NCBI GenBank assembly: GCA_963691835.1
Contig: OY829383.1
Location: 1,860,001 to 1,924,000 of the forward strand
Direction of reading: 5' to 3'
DNA length: 64,000 bases
Source of the DNA: G963691835 sp963691835
Lineage (GTDB): Bacteria > Pseudomonadota > Alphaproteobacteria > Thalassobaculales > Thalassobaculaceae
In this document: positions 17,194-24,601 of the stretch, piece after piece
Numbering within the stretch: the stretch's first letter is position 1
Layout of the letters: every line of letters starts with the position of its first letter
The notes under the pieces: model-generated
The model's database searches: none
Told to the model about the DNA's origin: nothing
What the model saw: only the letters and a program-made list of their open reading frames with translations
Position numbers and translations under genes: made by a program

Positions 17194-18414
17194 ATGATGA
17201 TGTCTGTGAGAAAAGCACAAAATAAAATGTTGCGAAGAGTTTGTTCTTCGCTTGAAGCTGGCTCCGTTGAACGGTTCCGACGCGCGCGTTGGCGTTACCT
17301 CACGTCGCCTGCCGCCAAATGCGTCGCGGCGGAGAAGGCCCTTCGCAAGGCAGGTGCGCAAGTCACCGAGGACGCCATCCGCGCGCTCGCTGCCGAGATG
17401 GACGCCTACAGTGCCACCGGCGAGCCCGTATACGCGCACGAGGTCGTCAAACCCAGCGGCGGAACCCGCACAGTCTGCGACTTCGGTCTTCGGAACCGCG
17501 CAGTTCACTACCTACTCAAGCCACTGCTAGAAGCATGTGGCGCAGCGCATGGTCATCAGTATGGGTTCCTAGGTCGCTCCCGTGACGATCTTGCGAACTA
17601 TGTGAAGGAGCATGTCGAGGCTGGTTATTGCTATGCCGTTACACTCGACATCGCCAATTGTTTTGGAAGTTTCAACGGTGAGGCGGTCGCCGACCGCTTG
17701 CCGTTGCCACGCCGGGTGGTGGACAGTCACGTGACATTCCGCCAACTGGAGATACGCTACAGGTCTAGGCGCTCTCGATCTGCGGGCAATCGCCCCATGA
17801 TTGGTAATGCTCCTAGTATGTCTGTATCTCCTCCCGGTACTTTAAGGCGCATGGTTTTCGGCGGAATACCGCAGGGTTCGGCAGTCTCCAACTTGGTCGC
17901 CGCCAGTCTCCTTGCCGACCTGATAGACGTTGTTCCTTTTGGGACCCCGTTCGGTCAGTACGGTGACGACATCATCTCGCTGGCGAAGACCGAGGCGGAG
18001 GCGTGTACGATCAGTAACGCCCTGCGAAGTGCCCTTGAAGGGCACCCGTCCGGCTCCATGCGCCTTAAGAGTTTACAGGTCAGTCATATTGCTGACGGGT
18101 TCGAGTACTTGGGCTACCACTTTCGTGAGTGCGCTGGAGAAGTGGCGATTTGTCCCAAGTCAGCGAACATGGAACGGTTCCGACGCCGATGGATCGAGGC
18201 TCTACGGCGCGACTATGAAGCCGGACGATATCGTGCTGTTGAAGCTCTCAATGTAGCGCAGAATTTCATCCATGGCGTCCAAACAGCTACGGGCCTGCGC
18301 GGGTTTGTTCCAGCGACGCGTTTTAAAGCCGACCATGTTTTGCTGGTCTGTCAAACGGCAGGTCGGAAACCAAATTCAAGATTGAACCCGCTGACGCCGG
18401 TCCAGAGCGCCTAG
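17194..18414 (+). CDS. stand-alone reverse transcriptase with YGDD active site
   Basis: The 406-residue protein has the ordered fingers/palm motifs of bacterial reverse transcriptases. They are VVKPSGGTRTVCDFGLRNRA (about 85-103), motif A LDIANCF with Asp152 and Phe157, motif B GGIPQGSAVSN (223-233), motif C QYGDD with Asp258/Asp259, and EYLGYHF (304-310). The catalytic aspartates are all present. YGDD rather than the common YADD is less usual for retron-type enzymes. There is no fused nuclease, primase or maturase domain, and no intron-like structure was noticed around it, so a defence-associated unknown-group enzyme is more likely than a group II intron protein. Three ATGs are clustered; the third, at 17200, is best spaced from GGAGA. 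The 3' end overlaps the convergent serine recombinase gene by 39 bases. Confidence 0.88.
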   Translation: MMMSVRKAQNKMLRRVCSSLEAGSVERFRRARWRYLTSPAAKCVAAEKALRKAGAQVTEDAIRALAAEMDAYSATGEPVYAHEVVKPSGGTRTVCDFGLRNRAVHYLLKPLLEACGAAHGHQYGFLGRSRDDLANYVKEHVEAGYCYAVTLDIANCFGSFNGEAVADRLPLPRRVVDSHVTFRQLEIRYRSRRSRSAGNRPMIGNAPSMSVSPPGTLRRMVFGGIPQGSAVSNLVAASLLADLIDVVPFGTPFGQYGDDIISLAKTEAEACTISNALRSALEGHPSGSMRLKSLQVSHIADGFEYLGYHFRECAGEVAICPKSANMERFRRRWIEALRRDYEAGRYRAVEALNVAQNFIHGVQTATGLRGFVPATRFKADHVLLVCQTAGRKPNSRLNPLTPVQSA

Positions 18415-19149
18415 GCGCAGGATCAGCTTTCGCACTGTAGCCCTATGCCATCGCCCGCCCCCAAACGCGGGCACTCCCTCAGCGTTGAGGGCGCGTGCCA
18501 GAGCCTCGTTGCCTGTGACGCCACGGGCTCGAAGTTCGTCGAATTTGTCGGCCAAGCTTTCCGCGAACGCATCGGCCGCTCGCTGGTTCTCCTGGGCTCT
18601 GCATTTCCCGGTTGTCCCCAGCTTCACTCCCCGCGCCCTAGCCGCCGCCAGAGCCGCCCTGGTCCGCTGCGAGATGGTATCTCGTTCATGCTCCGCGAAC
18701 GCCGCCATCATGTGTAGGAGAAGCTTGCTCGCCTCCGGCATGTCCACGGCACGGAACTCGACGCCTGCCTCCATCAAGTTCGCGATGAAGGCGACATTGC
18801 GCGCGAGGCGGTCCAGCTTTGCGATCACCAGCCGGGCCTTCCGCTTCCGGCATTCGTCGAGGGCCGCTTGTAGCTGGGGCCGGTTCTTGTGGGACTTGCC
18901 GCTCTCGACCTCAGTGTATGCTGCGATCAGGTTCCCGCCGACCTGATTTACATATCGCTCCACCGCGTCGCGCTGGGCGTCGAGGCCGAGACCGGACACG
19001 CCCTGCCGGTCGGTCGAGACCCGGAAGTAGGCGATCCATTGCGCACCGCCGCCGCGCGGTTCCGCCTTCGGGAGCACGTGTTCCCCCGTACACTGGTTCC
19101 GGATTTTGCTTGAGACGTGCCGGGAACCGATTTTTGGGTTCTGTATCAT
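18376..19149 (-). CDS. serine recombinase/resolvase-invertase family protein
   Basis: The 257-residue protein has the catalytic N-terminal resolvase domain. The nucleophile is Ser45 in AYFRVSTDRQG, and conserved arginines occur in AKLDRLARN and in EHERDTISQRTRAALAAA. The E-helix region is followed by a short C-terminal DNA-binding part ending in a helix-turn-helix-like ATVRKLILRLG. Its length fits small invertases or transposon resolvases, not the large phage integrases. The first ~35 residues are atypical and translation may start further in. It could invert or resolve DNA within the island, but I saw no obvious pair of recombination sites near it. The gene lies seven bases downstream of the M15-like gene on the same strand. 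Confidence 0.88.
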   Translation of the reverse strand: MIQNPKIGSRHVSSKIRNQCTGEHVLPKAEPRGGGAQWIAYFRVSTDRQGVSGLGLDAQRDAVERYVNQVGGNLIAAYTEVESGKSHKNRPQLQAALDECRKRKARLVIAKLDRLARNVAFIANLMEAGVEFRAVDMPEASKLLLHMMAAFAEHERDTISQRTRAALAAARARGVKLGTTGKCRAQENQRAADAFAESLADKFDELRARGVTGNEALARALNAEGVPAFGGGRWHRATVRKLILRLGALDRRQRVQS

Positions 19150-19155
19150 GGTGGG

Positions 19156-19824
19156 TTAGGATGGTCTCGTGCACCGGGGTGCACAAACCACAACATCTTG
19201 TGGTTCTCGCCTCCGTTCGACCGGGAAACCGGTGTAGCGGTCTGAGTGATCGCCATACCCATCCAGCCAACCCTCCCGCAAGAGCCACCGCTTGGGACGC
19301 TGGTAGGTGAAGACCTCGCGTACTGGTCGCTCGTGCCATCCCACGTTGAACGTCCCCGGCGAGGTGAAGAACGTCAGGCGATGAAACGGCAAGTTGTCGT
19401 GAACCCACCATGCCATCTGGCTCGATGTCTCCGCCCAACGTCCATGATCGATCAGCCATGGAACGGTGATACAGGCCGCAGCGCCCCTGTATCCCTGATC
19501 ATCCAAAAGGTCCCACACGTGATAGGCCGCGTTCTTCGCGTTGCTCGCGCACTTGAGCCGCCGCTTCGCACCAAACTCGTTCAAGCACCGCGAACGGTAA
19601 CCAGACCGAACGATAATCGGCCCGAACGCTTCTGTGATCGGCTCTAGGATCGTCTCGCACAACTTACGCCCGTTCTCGATAGCGAGTTTCGGGTCTTCCG
19701 GAACGTTTGGCAGGCGATAGAACGCCGCGATCTCCGAATGCAGAAATTGGCGGAGCTGGAAGTGCTTGGACAGCCGTACACGCCCCAGTCGCTCTAGATC
19801 AGCGAACCCCTCAATGCATTGCAT
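19156..19824 (-). CDS. peptidase M15-like (D-Ala-D-Ala carboxypeptidase fold) protein
   Basis: The 222-residue product starts with SKHFQLRQFLHSE, like the HF...EF opening of M15A-type domains, and continues with ILEPITEAFGPIIVRSGYRS, the strongly conserved core around the first zinc ligand region. Past this the sequence diverges: the expected Ser-x-His and Asp zinc ligands are not placed clearly, although AAYHVWDL may supply His and Asp. It may be a degenerate or non-peptidase member. No signal peptide is seen. The ATG at 19824 is preferred because the promoter and operator lie just upstream; transcription from it would continue into the serine recombinase. A role in the island is unknown. 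Confidence 0.55.
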   Translation of the reverse strand: MQCIEGFADLERLGRVRLSKHFQLRQFLHSEIAAFYRLPNVPEDPKLAIENGRKLCETILEPITEAFGPIIVRSGYRSRCLNEFGAKRRLKCASNAKNAAYHVWDLLDDQGYRGAAACITVPWLIDHGRWAETSSQMAWWVHDNLPFHRLTFFTSPGTFNVGWHERPVREVFTYQRPKRWLLREGWLDGYGDHSDRYTGFPVERRREPQDVVVCAPRCTRPS

Positions 19825-19832
19825 CACACGCT

Positions 19833-19860
19833 CCCTCGGTACTAGGTATAGTACCAAGGG
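19833..19860. promoter_or_regulatory. 28-bp palindromic operator overlapping a promoter -10 box
   Basis: Inner arms GGTACTA and TAGTACC (19838-19844 and 19849-19855) are perfect, with spacer GGTA; outer arms CCCTC and AAGGG extend the symmetry with one mismatch. On the minus strand the -10 TACTAT lies at 19853-19848, inside the palindrome. A bound dimer would block polymerase. The island XRE regulator is the obvious candidate ligand. Confidence 0.7.
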
Positions 19861-19876
19861 AGCAATCCTCTGTCAA
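19848..19876 (-). promoter_or_regulatory. sigma-70 promoter for the M15-like gene
   Basis: Reading on the minus strand, a consensus TTGACA (19876-19871) is followed after exactly 17 bases by TACTAT (19853-19848). The predicted transcript begins near 19841, about 17 bases before the ATG at 19824. Confidence 0.72.
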
Positions 19877-19907
19877 TAAATTTCCTTTAAATTCAATAGG
19901 TTAGTGT

Positions 19908-20621
19908 CTACTTCAATTGCTGAAGTACAGCTGGAATGTCAACTTGCGACCCAGTGTACGATGCAACCGTAACCTCCTGCTCGCCCTGCTTGAGCTGAGG
20001 CATTCCCTCAATGTGCGTCATCGCCTTGCCATTGATCGGAGCGATTAGGTCGGACCCATCCGGGCTCTTTCCCACCGCATACACCCCCATGCTCCCCCGC
20101 TCCGAGAAACTGATCGGCTGGCAGCCTACAAACCGAGTTGAGGCTACCGTCTCCCACGTGCACCGGATTGCACTGTAACGCCCCTTCTCGAACAGCGGAT
20201 ACTCGTCGCTGTTTAGCCTAAACAGATAGTAGCTCTCCAAGAGGTCTTTCGCTCTGGAAACATCTGCGCTTGTCGCCGCCGCAGCTGCTGTTCCATCAAG
20301 CATCGGCTTGCTTGCGTTCATCGCGTTGCACTTGATCTTCCAACGGTTCTTGATGGCGTGTGCGAGGAGCGCGTAGAACGATACGCCTGTCTGTTCCTCC
20401 AGAGGTTTGTTGAGCTTGCGGACTTCCGCCTCGGCCCATTCATCGGCCTTGGCGATATCCGTGAACCGTTTCTGGCTCTCCCGCGTGATCTCCAGCGATC
20501 GACGCTCGTACTCGCAGTACGCGGGGAGCGCCGCTTCCGTGACTTCCGCTGCGACGGACACATTGGCCACGCCAGCAACAACCGCGACAGCAACCATCGC
20601 ACCCACAATCGTTCTCATCAT
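19908..20621 (-). CDS. secreted protein of unknown function
   Basis: The 237-residue product starts MMRTIVGAMVAVAVVAGV and has a clear signal peptide, with a likely cleavage near VSVAAE, so it is exported to the periplasm. The mature part begins with a helical, charged region (ALPAYCEYERRSLEITRESQ) and contains four or so cysteines (CEYERR, KCNA, RCTW, GCQP) that could form disulfides. I recognise no family. The ATG at 20621 was chosen because GGAG precedes it and the signal peptide begins there; the frame is open 14 codons further upstream. It diverges from the XRE regulator gene. A secreted protein in a defence-type island is unexpected and its role is open. Confidence 0.62.
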   Translation of the reverse strand: MMRTIVGAMVAVAVVAGVANVSVAAEVTEAALPAYCEYERRSLEITRESQKRFTDIAKADEWAEAEVRKLNKPLEEQTGVSFYALLAHAIKNRWKIKCNAMNASKPMLDGTAAAAATSADVSRAKDLLESYYLFRLNSDEYPLFEKGRYSAIRCTWETVASTRFVGCQPISFSERGSMGVYAVGKSPDGSDLIAPINGKAMTHIEGMPQLKQGEQEVTVASYTGSQVDIPAVLQQLK

Positions 20622-20747
20622 TCCTGACTCCCGCCAAAGGTGTTGGTTCGAGTTGAAAGCCATACTCCCATCTTAGCTTCGGGTTTTCAATTCGAAGACG
20701 TAGAAATGTCTCGTGTCAGAAGTCATCACCAATAGGGATGCTTCGGC

Positions 20748-21098
20748 ATGGAACTTCGGGTACTCGTCGGACAACGGATCAGGTCTTTGCGCCGCGCTGC
20801 GGGACACACGCAGCGGGACCTTGCGGATGCGCTCGGGCGTCAGGAGGAAACGATCAGCGCGATTGAGCGGGGGTTGAACCTGCCCAGCGAGGATACGTTA
20901 ATCGGGCTCAGCCGTGTGCTTGGCGTTCCGGTGCACGCCTTCTTCGAAGTCGGAGACATCTCGGCCAAGGATCGTGAGCGGGAGGCGTTGATCGCTGAGG
21001 TACTCGCCCTGTGTCGGCAACTCCCCAAACGGGACTTGGAAATCGCCCTTCGTCAGCTCGAAGCGTTCTCACCCAAGCCGCCGCCAGAGGCTCTCTGA
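20748..21098 (+). CDS. XRE/Cro-CI family transcriptional regulator
   Basis: The 116-residue protein has an N-terminal helix-turn-helix of the Xre type: GQRIRSLRRAAGHTQRDLAD, then QEETISAIERGLNLPSEDTL and LSRVLGVPVHAFF, covering about residues 8-68. A helical tail follows that may aid dimerisation. Such proteins repress promoters in mobile elements. A candidate target is the palindrome over the promoter at 19833-19860, about 900 bases away. There is no adjacent toxin-sized gene, so it does not look like the antitoxin of a pair. The last codons overlap the first copy of a 15-bp repeat found again at 21586. Confidence 0.9.
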   Translation: MELRVLVGQRIRSLRRAAGHTQRDLADALGRQEETISAIERGLNLPSEDTLIGLSRVLGVPVHAFFEVGDISAKDREREALIAEVLALCRQLPKRDLEIALRQLEAFSPKPPPEAL

Positions 21099-21099
21099 G
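21085..21099. repeat. 15-bp direct repeat, copy 1 (CAGAGGCTCTCTGAG)
   Basis: It spans the stop codon of the XRE gene and is identical to 21586-21600. A shorter related core, GGCTCTCTGA, recurs at 21649-21658 over the end of the integrase gene. Repeats this close to an integrase could be accessory binding sites or simple slippage products. Confidence 0.75.
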
Positions 21100-21261
21100 A
21101 GCCCTTGAAACATCGTACCGTCGTTCCCCCACTCCAATGGAGCTTCCCGCTCTGAGTGAGCCTCCGACACGCGTAGGCGCGGGTTCGAGACCCGGAGCGT
21201 TGGGCCACCGCACGGGCATTTGTACGAAGTGACCCCGCACTGGACCCCGGAGGAGGACCGC

Positions 21262-21681
21262 GTGAGCAAGATTAAGACCCCGAAAAAGCCGCGTATGTCC
21301 GGCCAGCCGGTAAACAGAGTGCCGGTAGACCGGCAAACAGATGTTCGGCCAACCGGCATACTTAAGAGAGAACCTTCTAAAAGCGCACTTTCTAACACGT
21401 CTGGTGACGCTGACACGTCACCGCACGGGGAAAGTCGGGGGATCAGTGCAGCTATCTCCGCAGCGGTAGATCGGTCGCGGGAGAAGTCCGCTGCGAGGCT
21501 GGCGCGGTCGCGCGAGAACGCTGGGCGGAACGCGGGTGACTTCGGCAAATGGTGGCAGACCGAATGCGAGGCGGCATGGCCCTCTCAGAGGCTCTCTGAG
21601 TGCCCTAGCCGTTCCGAACCCTACTTCTCCCCATCCAGACGGTCTCCGGGCTCTCTGACAGCCTCTGAGACGCTCGGATAA
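21262..21681 (+). CDS. small basic protein of unknown function
   Basis: The 139-residue frame begins at a GTG preceded at five bases by an excellent ribosome site (GGAGGAGG), which is the main reason to believe it. The N-terminal part is highly basic (KIKTPKKPRM), with a central helix rich in Arg, Ala and Glu (VDRSREKSAARLARSREN) and then DFGKWWQTECEAAW. It might bind DNA, and its position next to the integrase fits an excisionase-like accessory factor, but there is no recognisable helix-turn-helix. The 3' end overlaps the integrase 3' end by 61 bases in opposite orientation, so the last 20 or so residues may be partly fortuitous. Confidence 0.42.
   Translation: MSKIKTPKKPRMSGQPVNRVPVDRQTDVRPTGILKREPSKSALSNTSGDADTSPHGESRGISAAISAAVDRSREKSAARLARSRENAGRNAGDFGKWWQTECEAAWPSQRLSECPSRSEPYFSPSRRSPGSLTASETLG
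21586..21600. repeat. 15-bp direct repeat, copy 2 (CAGAGGCTCTCTGAG)
   Basis: Identical to 21085-21099. It lies 21 bases beyond the 3' end of the integrase gene and within the small basic gene. Confidence 0.75.
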
Positions 21682-23477
21682 AGGTGCGAGAGATCGAGGT
21701 CAGGGTACTCAATCAGCTCAGCCAACTTGGCTAACTCATCAACGGGCCAATCTTCTCCATATCGGCTAGCCATACCCTGACCCTTGGACCATCCAAACGC
21801 ATCGTCGATATGCTCATCCGCGCGATGGCCAGCTTCTCGAAAAAGGTCGGCACGGCGGAGAGCTTGTCGCGCCGTGTGACGAAACGAGTGAAATGTTAGT
21901 CCTTCACGTTTCAGCTTCACGGATTTCATAAAGCTGCTAAACCGAGATGAGAACAGCTTGCTTGGTGCATTGCCGTCCGCCAACATCTCGGGGAATAGGT
22001 TGGATTGTCCCGTCCTATGCCTCTCGTTAACGAACTCTAACAATCCTAGTCTCACAAGCTCGCTGTGGATTGGCACATCCCTCAGAGCATTTTTATTCTT
22101 CACCGACATCCCCTCTCCGTCGCTTCGGATGACGAAATAGTCCGTGCCGCTCTTGGTTCTCTTGAAATTCTCAACTCGTAACTGGCAAAGTTCACCCGCT
22201 CGCGCTCCAGTGAACAGGCCAAGAAGCGGGACCCAAAATCGACCTCGTCTTGGTCTCTCGGTTCCCGGACGGTTGAAGCCACGGCCATCGTTTAGGCAAC
22301 CAACATAAAGTAGCGTCGAGAACATCCTCTGCAGCTCGTCGATCTTGAACGGTACTCGCTTTTCCTTGTCCCCCGGCTTCCGCTTCGGGGGTTTCACAAC
22401 TGCAGCAGGGTCCTTCGACACAATCCCCTGCAAGCGGCACCAATCGAAAAATCGTTTCAGCTCACGTCGGTATCGCTCCGCTGTTTCGTACGCGAAGGTC
22501 TTGGCTCCGTCTTTCTCTGCGGCAAGCGCGGCATCCTCCAAAGAAAACCCCGGATAGCGCACCTGCTTGTGTACCGGTTGTCGTTTAACCAACTTGAAAA
22601 ACGCATCGACCTTAATGGGTTCGATACTCTCCAGCGCCGTATCCGACCCAAAGAACTCGCGGATCGTGCCGGTCCAGCGGTGTATCTTCTTGGCATCGCG
22701 GCGATCCGAATTCGAGCGATCATCCCATGTCTCGGGTACATAGCGGTCGAGCGCTTCGCCCACGGTGGTTTGGCCATCCGTCATCGCGCCCACAGAACCC
22801 GGCTCAATGACCTCACGAAAGTGCGATGGACCAAACAGAGTGGATCGGATTGCATCATCCGATCCTGTCTCCAATCGTTGGAGATCGAGCTTCTCCATTT
22901 CGAACATCGCTTGCCGCAGTAGCTCGGTCAGATGATCGAATGCCGGCTCTCCTACACAACCGCCGTAACCATGGTCGTGGAGCAGCTGATGGGCTGCGCT
23001 CTGGGTTCTCGCCAGAACACCGCCATCGTCCGCGTTGGAGAAGTAAGCCAGCATCGACCTTGTTTCGGCGATGGCTTCATCGTGATCGTGGGGCGCAGCG
23101 ACACAGCGCTTGGCCAACCCCTCTCGGAACCAACGGCGAGCTAGCTCGGTAGCGGACTGGATCGTGAGAGGCTTACCCTGTGGTCGATCTGGCATGCTCA
23201 CGGTTCTTCGCCGTACCCTTCGGATCGCATCAGGACGGGGTTCGGTGAGCATTCGGCGTCTCAGCTCCTCCCGCTTCCGGTCGAGTTCATCCCGTATCTC
23301 GCCGGTCACTTGGTACCAACGAACCTCGGCCTCCTGACGATTGGGAGTGCGTAGCGACCTCGTGATCTCCGCGCGACCGTAAAGGGCTTGGAGATCAGCC
23401 GGAACCTTGATCCGAACTTGCCAGTTCGATGATCGCGGGCGCTTTGTTAGACCGGTAAGTTTGGCCACCTCGTCCAT
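21621..23477 (-). CDS. tyrosine site-specific integrase of the island
   Basis: The 618-residue protein is a long tyrosine recombinase. Its N-terminal domain has NWQVRIKVPADLQALYGRAE, like DUF6538-type island integrases, and is followed by a core-binding SAM-like helical region. The catalytic domain shows Arg in FTGARAGELCQLR, the HxxR box HSFRHT (His530, Arg533), a later His in EAGHRADEHI and the nucleophile Tyr573 in ASRYGEDW. The gene starts about 110 bases inside the tRNA-Gly 3' end and reads away from it, the standard position. It should catalyse integration and excision between the two 21-bp att copies. Coding sequence appears intact, so the island may still be mobile. Confidence 0.95.
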   Translation of the reverse strand: MDEVAKLTGLTKRPRSSNWQVRIKVPADLQALYGRAEITRSLRTPNRQEAEVRWYQVTGEIRDELDRKREELRRRMLTEPRPDAIRRVRRRTVSMPDRPQGKPLTIQSATELARRWFREGLAKRCVAAPHDHDEAIAETRSMLAYFSNADDGGVLARTQSAAHQLLHDHGYGGCVGEPAFDHLTELLRQAMFEMEKLDLQRLETGSDDAIRSTLFGPSHFREVIEPGSVGAMTDGQTTVGEALDRYVPETWDDRSNSDRRDAKKIHRWTGTIREFFGSDTALESIEPIKVDAFFKLVKRQPVHKQVRYPGFSLEDAALAAEKDGAKTFAYETAERYRRELKRFFDWCRLQGIVSKDPAAVVKPPKRKPGDKEKRVPFKIDELQRMFSTLLYVGCLNDGRGFNRPGTERPRRGRFWVPLLGLFTGARAGELCQLRVENFKRTKSGTDYFVIRSDGEGMSVKNKNALRDVPIHSELVRLGLLEFVNERHRTGQSNLFPEMLADGNAPSKLFSSRFSSFMKSVKLKREGLTFHSFRHTARQALRRADLFREAGHRADEHIDDAFGWSKGQGMASRYGEDWPVDELAKLAELIEYPDLDLSHLYPSVSEAVREPGDRLDGEK

Positions 23478-23517
23478 CTCCGCAGTGTAGCACTGTGGTG
23501 GAGGACACGCAGACTGT

Positions 23518-23568
23518 AAGTGGCTGGATATAGTGACTTTTTCGCGAAAGACCGGCCATCAGCCACTT
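23518..23568. repeat. 9-bp inverted repeat between integrase and att site
   Basis: AAGTGGCTG (23518-23526) and CAGCCACTT (23560-23568) are perfect complements separated by 33 bases. The location between the integrase start and attL suits integrase arm sites or a regulatory stem in the integrase leader. Confidence 0.5.
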
Positions 23569-23586
23569 TCAGAGTATGCGAAGAAG

Positions 23587-23607
23587 AATTGGAGCGGGCG
23601 ATGAGAT
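23587..23607. repeat. att site, tRNA copy (attL)
   Basis: This copy comprises the last 18 bases of the tRNA-Gly gene (minus strand, including CCA) plus three bases beyond. It matches the orphan copy at 8414-8434 exactly. Confidence 0.92.
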
Positions 23608-23664
23608 TCGAACTCACGACTTCAACCTTGGCAAGGTTGCGCTCTACCCCTGAGCTACGCCCGC
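23590..23664 (-). tRNA. tRNA-Gly (anticodon GCC)
   Basis: The minus strand folds as a standard tRNA of 75 bases with encoded CCA. The acceptor arms GCGGGCG and CGCCCGC pair perfectly, the D-arm begins TAGCTCAG, the anticodon loop is TTGCCAA giving GCC, and the T-loop has GTTCGAATC. The discriminator base is T. The 3' end is the integration target of the genomic island and is fully restored by the att copy, so the tRNA should still work. Confidence 0.97.
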
Positions 23665-23922
23665 GCCCGGCGCCTATGGCGCTGGAGAGCGCGGATAATA
23701 CAAAGCGCGCGGCGGAATGCAAGCCCTGAAAGTCGATCCTGAAACGCTTCTGCTCTAAAGGCTCGCGCGTCGCGGCAGGGGGCGTTAAAACCCGCGTGTC
23801 GTATCCGACAACAAGCTGATTTCCGCCCATTCCGCCGGGGTCAACCACCGCGGAGCCATCATCCGTCCTGCCGTTGCCGATGGCGGGGCGCGCCACGCCC
23901 TCATTGCCAGGAGTTCGTCACC

Positions 23923-24465
23923 GTGACCGACGCGCCCACAACCGCTCCCGACCAGACCCAGGAGACGCCGCCCACGCTGCCGGAAGCGCTGCTGGCGCGC
24001 CTCGACGCCCTGGGCGTGGAACATGAAGATCACAGCCACCCGCCTCTGTTCACGGTCGAGGACTCAAAAGCGTTGCGCGGGGAACTTCCCGGTGCGCACG
24101 TCAAAAACCTCTTCCTTCGGGACAAGAAGGGAAAGATGTGGCTGGTCGTGTGTCTTGAGGACCGGGCCATAGACCTGAAGGCTCTAGGAGCGGCCCTTGG
24201 GGGCGCCCGCCTTTCCTTTGGAAGTCCCGACCGTCTTTGGAAGACCCTGGGCATCCGGCCCGGCGCGGTTTCCCCGTTGGCGCTTGTCAACGACACGGAA
24301 AATGCGGTGACCGTGATACTGGACCAGGAACTGATGACCATGGCCCCGCTCAACTTCCATCCGTTGACCAACGAGATGACCGTTGCCATCACGCCCGACG
24401 GGCTCCGGCGGTTCCTGAAGGATACCGGCCACACGGCCACCGAGATGGATCTCTCGCCCCTCTAA
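23923..24465 (+). CDS. prolyl-tRNA editing protein (YbaK/ProX family deacylase)
   Basis: The 180-residue protein belongs to the YbaK/ProXp-ala superfamily that hydrolyses mischarged tRNA-Pro. Signature parts are LPGAHVKNLFLRDKKGKMWL (about residues 54-73) with the conserved Lys, and LGIRPGAVSPLALVND, which forms the substrate pocket. A Pro/Thr-rich N-terminal tail of about 18 residues precedes the domain. The Ala-specific ProXp-ala/PrdX branch is my best guess, as the layout DSHPPLFTVED is typical of that group. It is the first chromosomal gene after the island and may be co-transcribed with the thioredoxin gene 136 bases downstream. Confidence 0.88.
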   Translation: MTDAPTTAPDQTQETPPTLPEALLARLDALGVEHEDHSHPPLFTVEDSKALRGELPGAHVKNLFLRDKKGKMWLVVCLEDRAIDLKALGAALGGARLSFGSPDRLWKTLGIRPGAVSPLALVNDTENAVTVILDQELMTMAPLNFHPLTNEMTVAITPDGLRRFLKDTGHTATEMDLSPL

Positions 24466-24601
24466 GGGGTTGTTTCGGGCCCCGGATTGACGCGCCGGGA
24501 CCCTATCGATACCGGAGGCTCACCGATTGCGGGGGCCTCCTGCCTTGCCGGGGCAATCCGGCGGACCAAGTTACTCTCGACACGCAGGAAAGGGTCAGGC
24601 G

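Larger units (their letters stand above)
8414..23607. mobile_element. 15.2-kb genomic island integrated at tRNA-Gly(GCC)
   Basis: The element is bounded by a perfect 21-bp direct repeat, AATTGGAGCGGGCGATGAG plus AT. The right copy is the 3' end of an intact tRNA-Gly gene; the left copy is the orphan duplicate left by integration. A tyrosine integrase gene lies immediately inside the tRNA end, the usual layout. Cargo includes a type I restriction-modification operon, a HEPN-type gene, a reverse transcriptase, a serine recombinase, a GIY-YIG protein and an XRE regulator, so it reads as a defence island. No conjugation or phage structural gene is present; it would need a helper to move between cells. 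Confidence 0.92.

Noticed and set aside
20748..21098. XRE gene as antitoxin of a toxin-antitoxin pair
   Set aside because: No toxin-sized gene is adjacent in the same direction; the next plus-strand gene is 160 bases away, basic and unlike known toxins.
21069..21548. Minus-strand frame opposite the small basic gene
   Set aside because: No ribosome site was found and the composition is less protein-like than the plus-strand frame, which has GGAGGAGG before its GTG.
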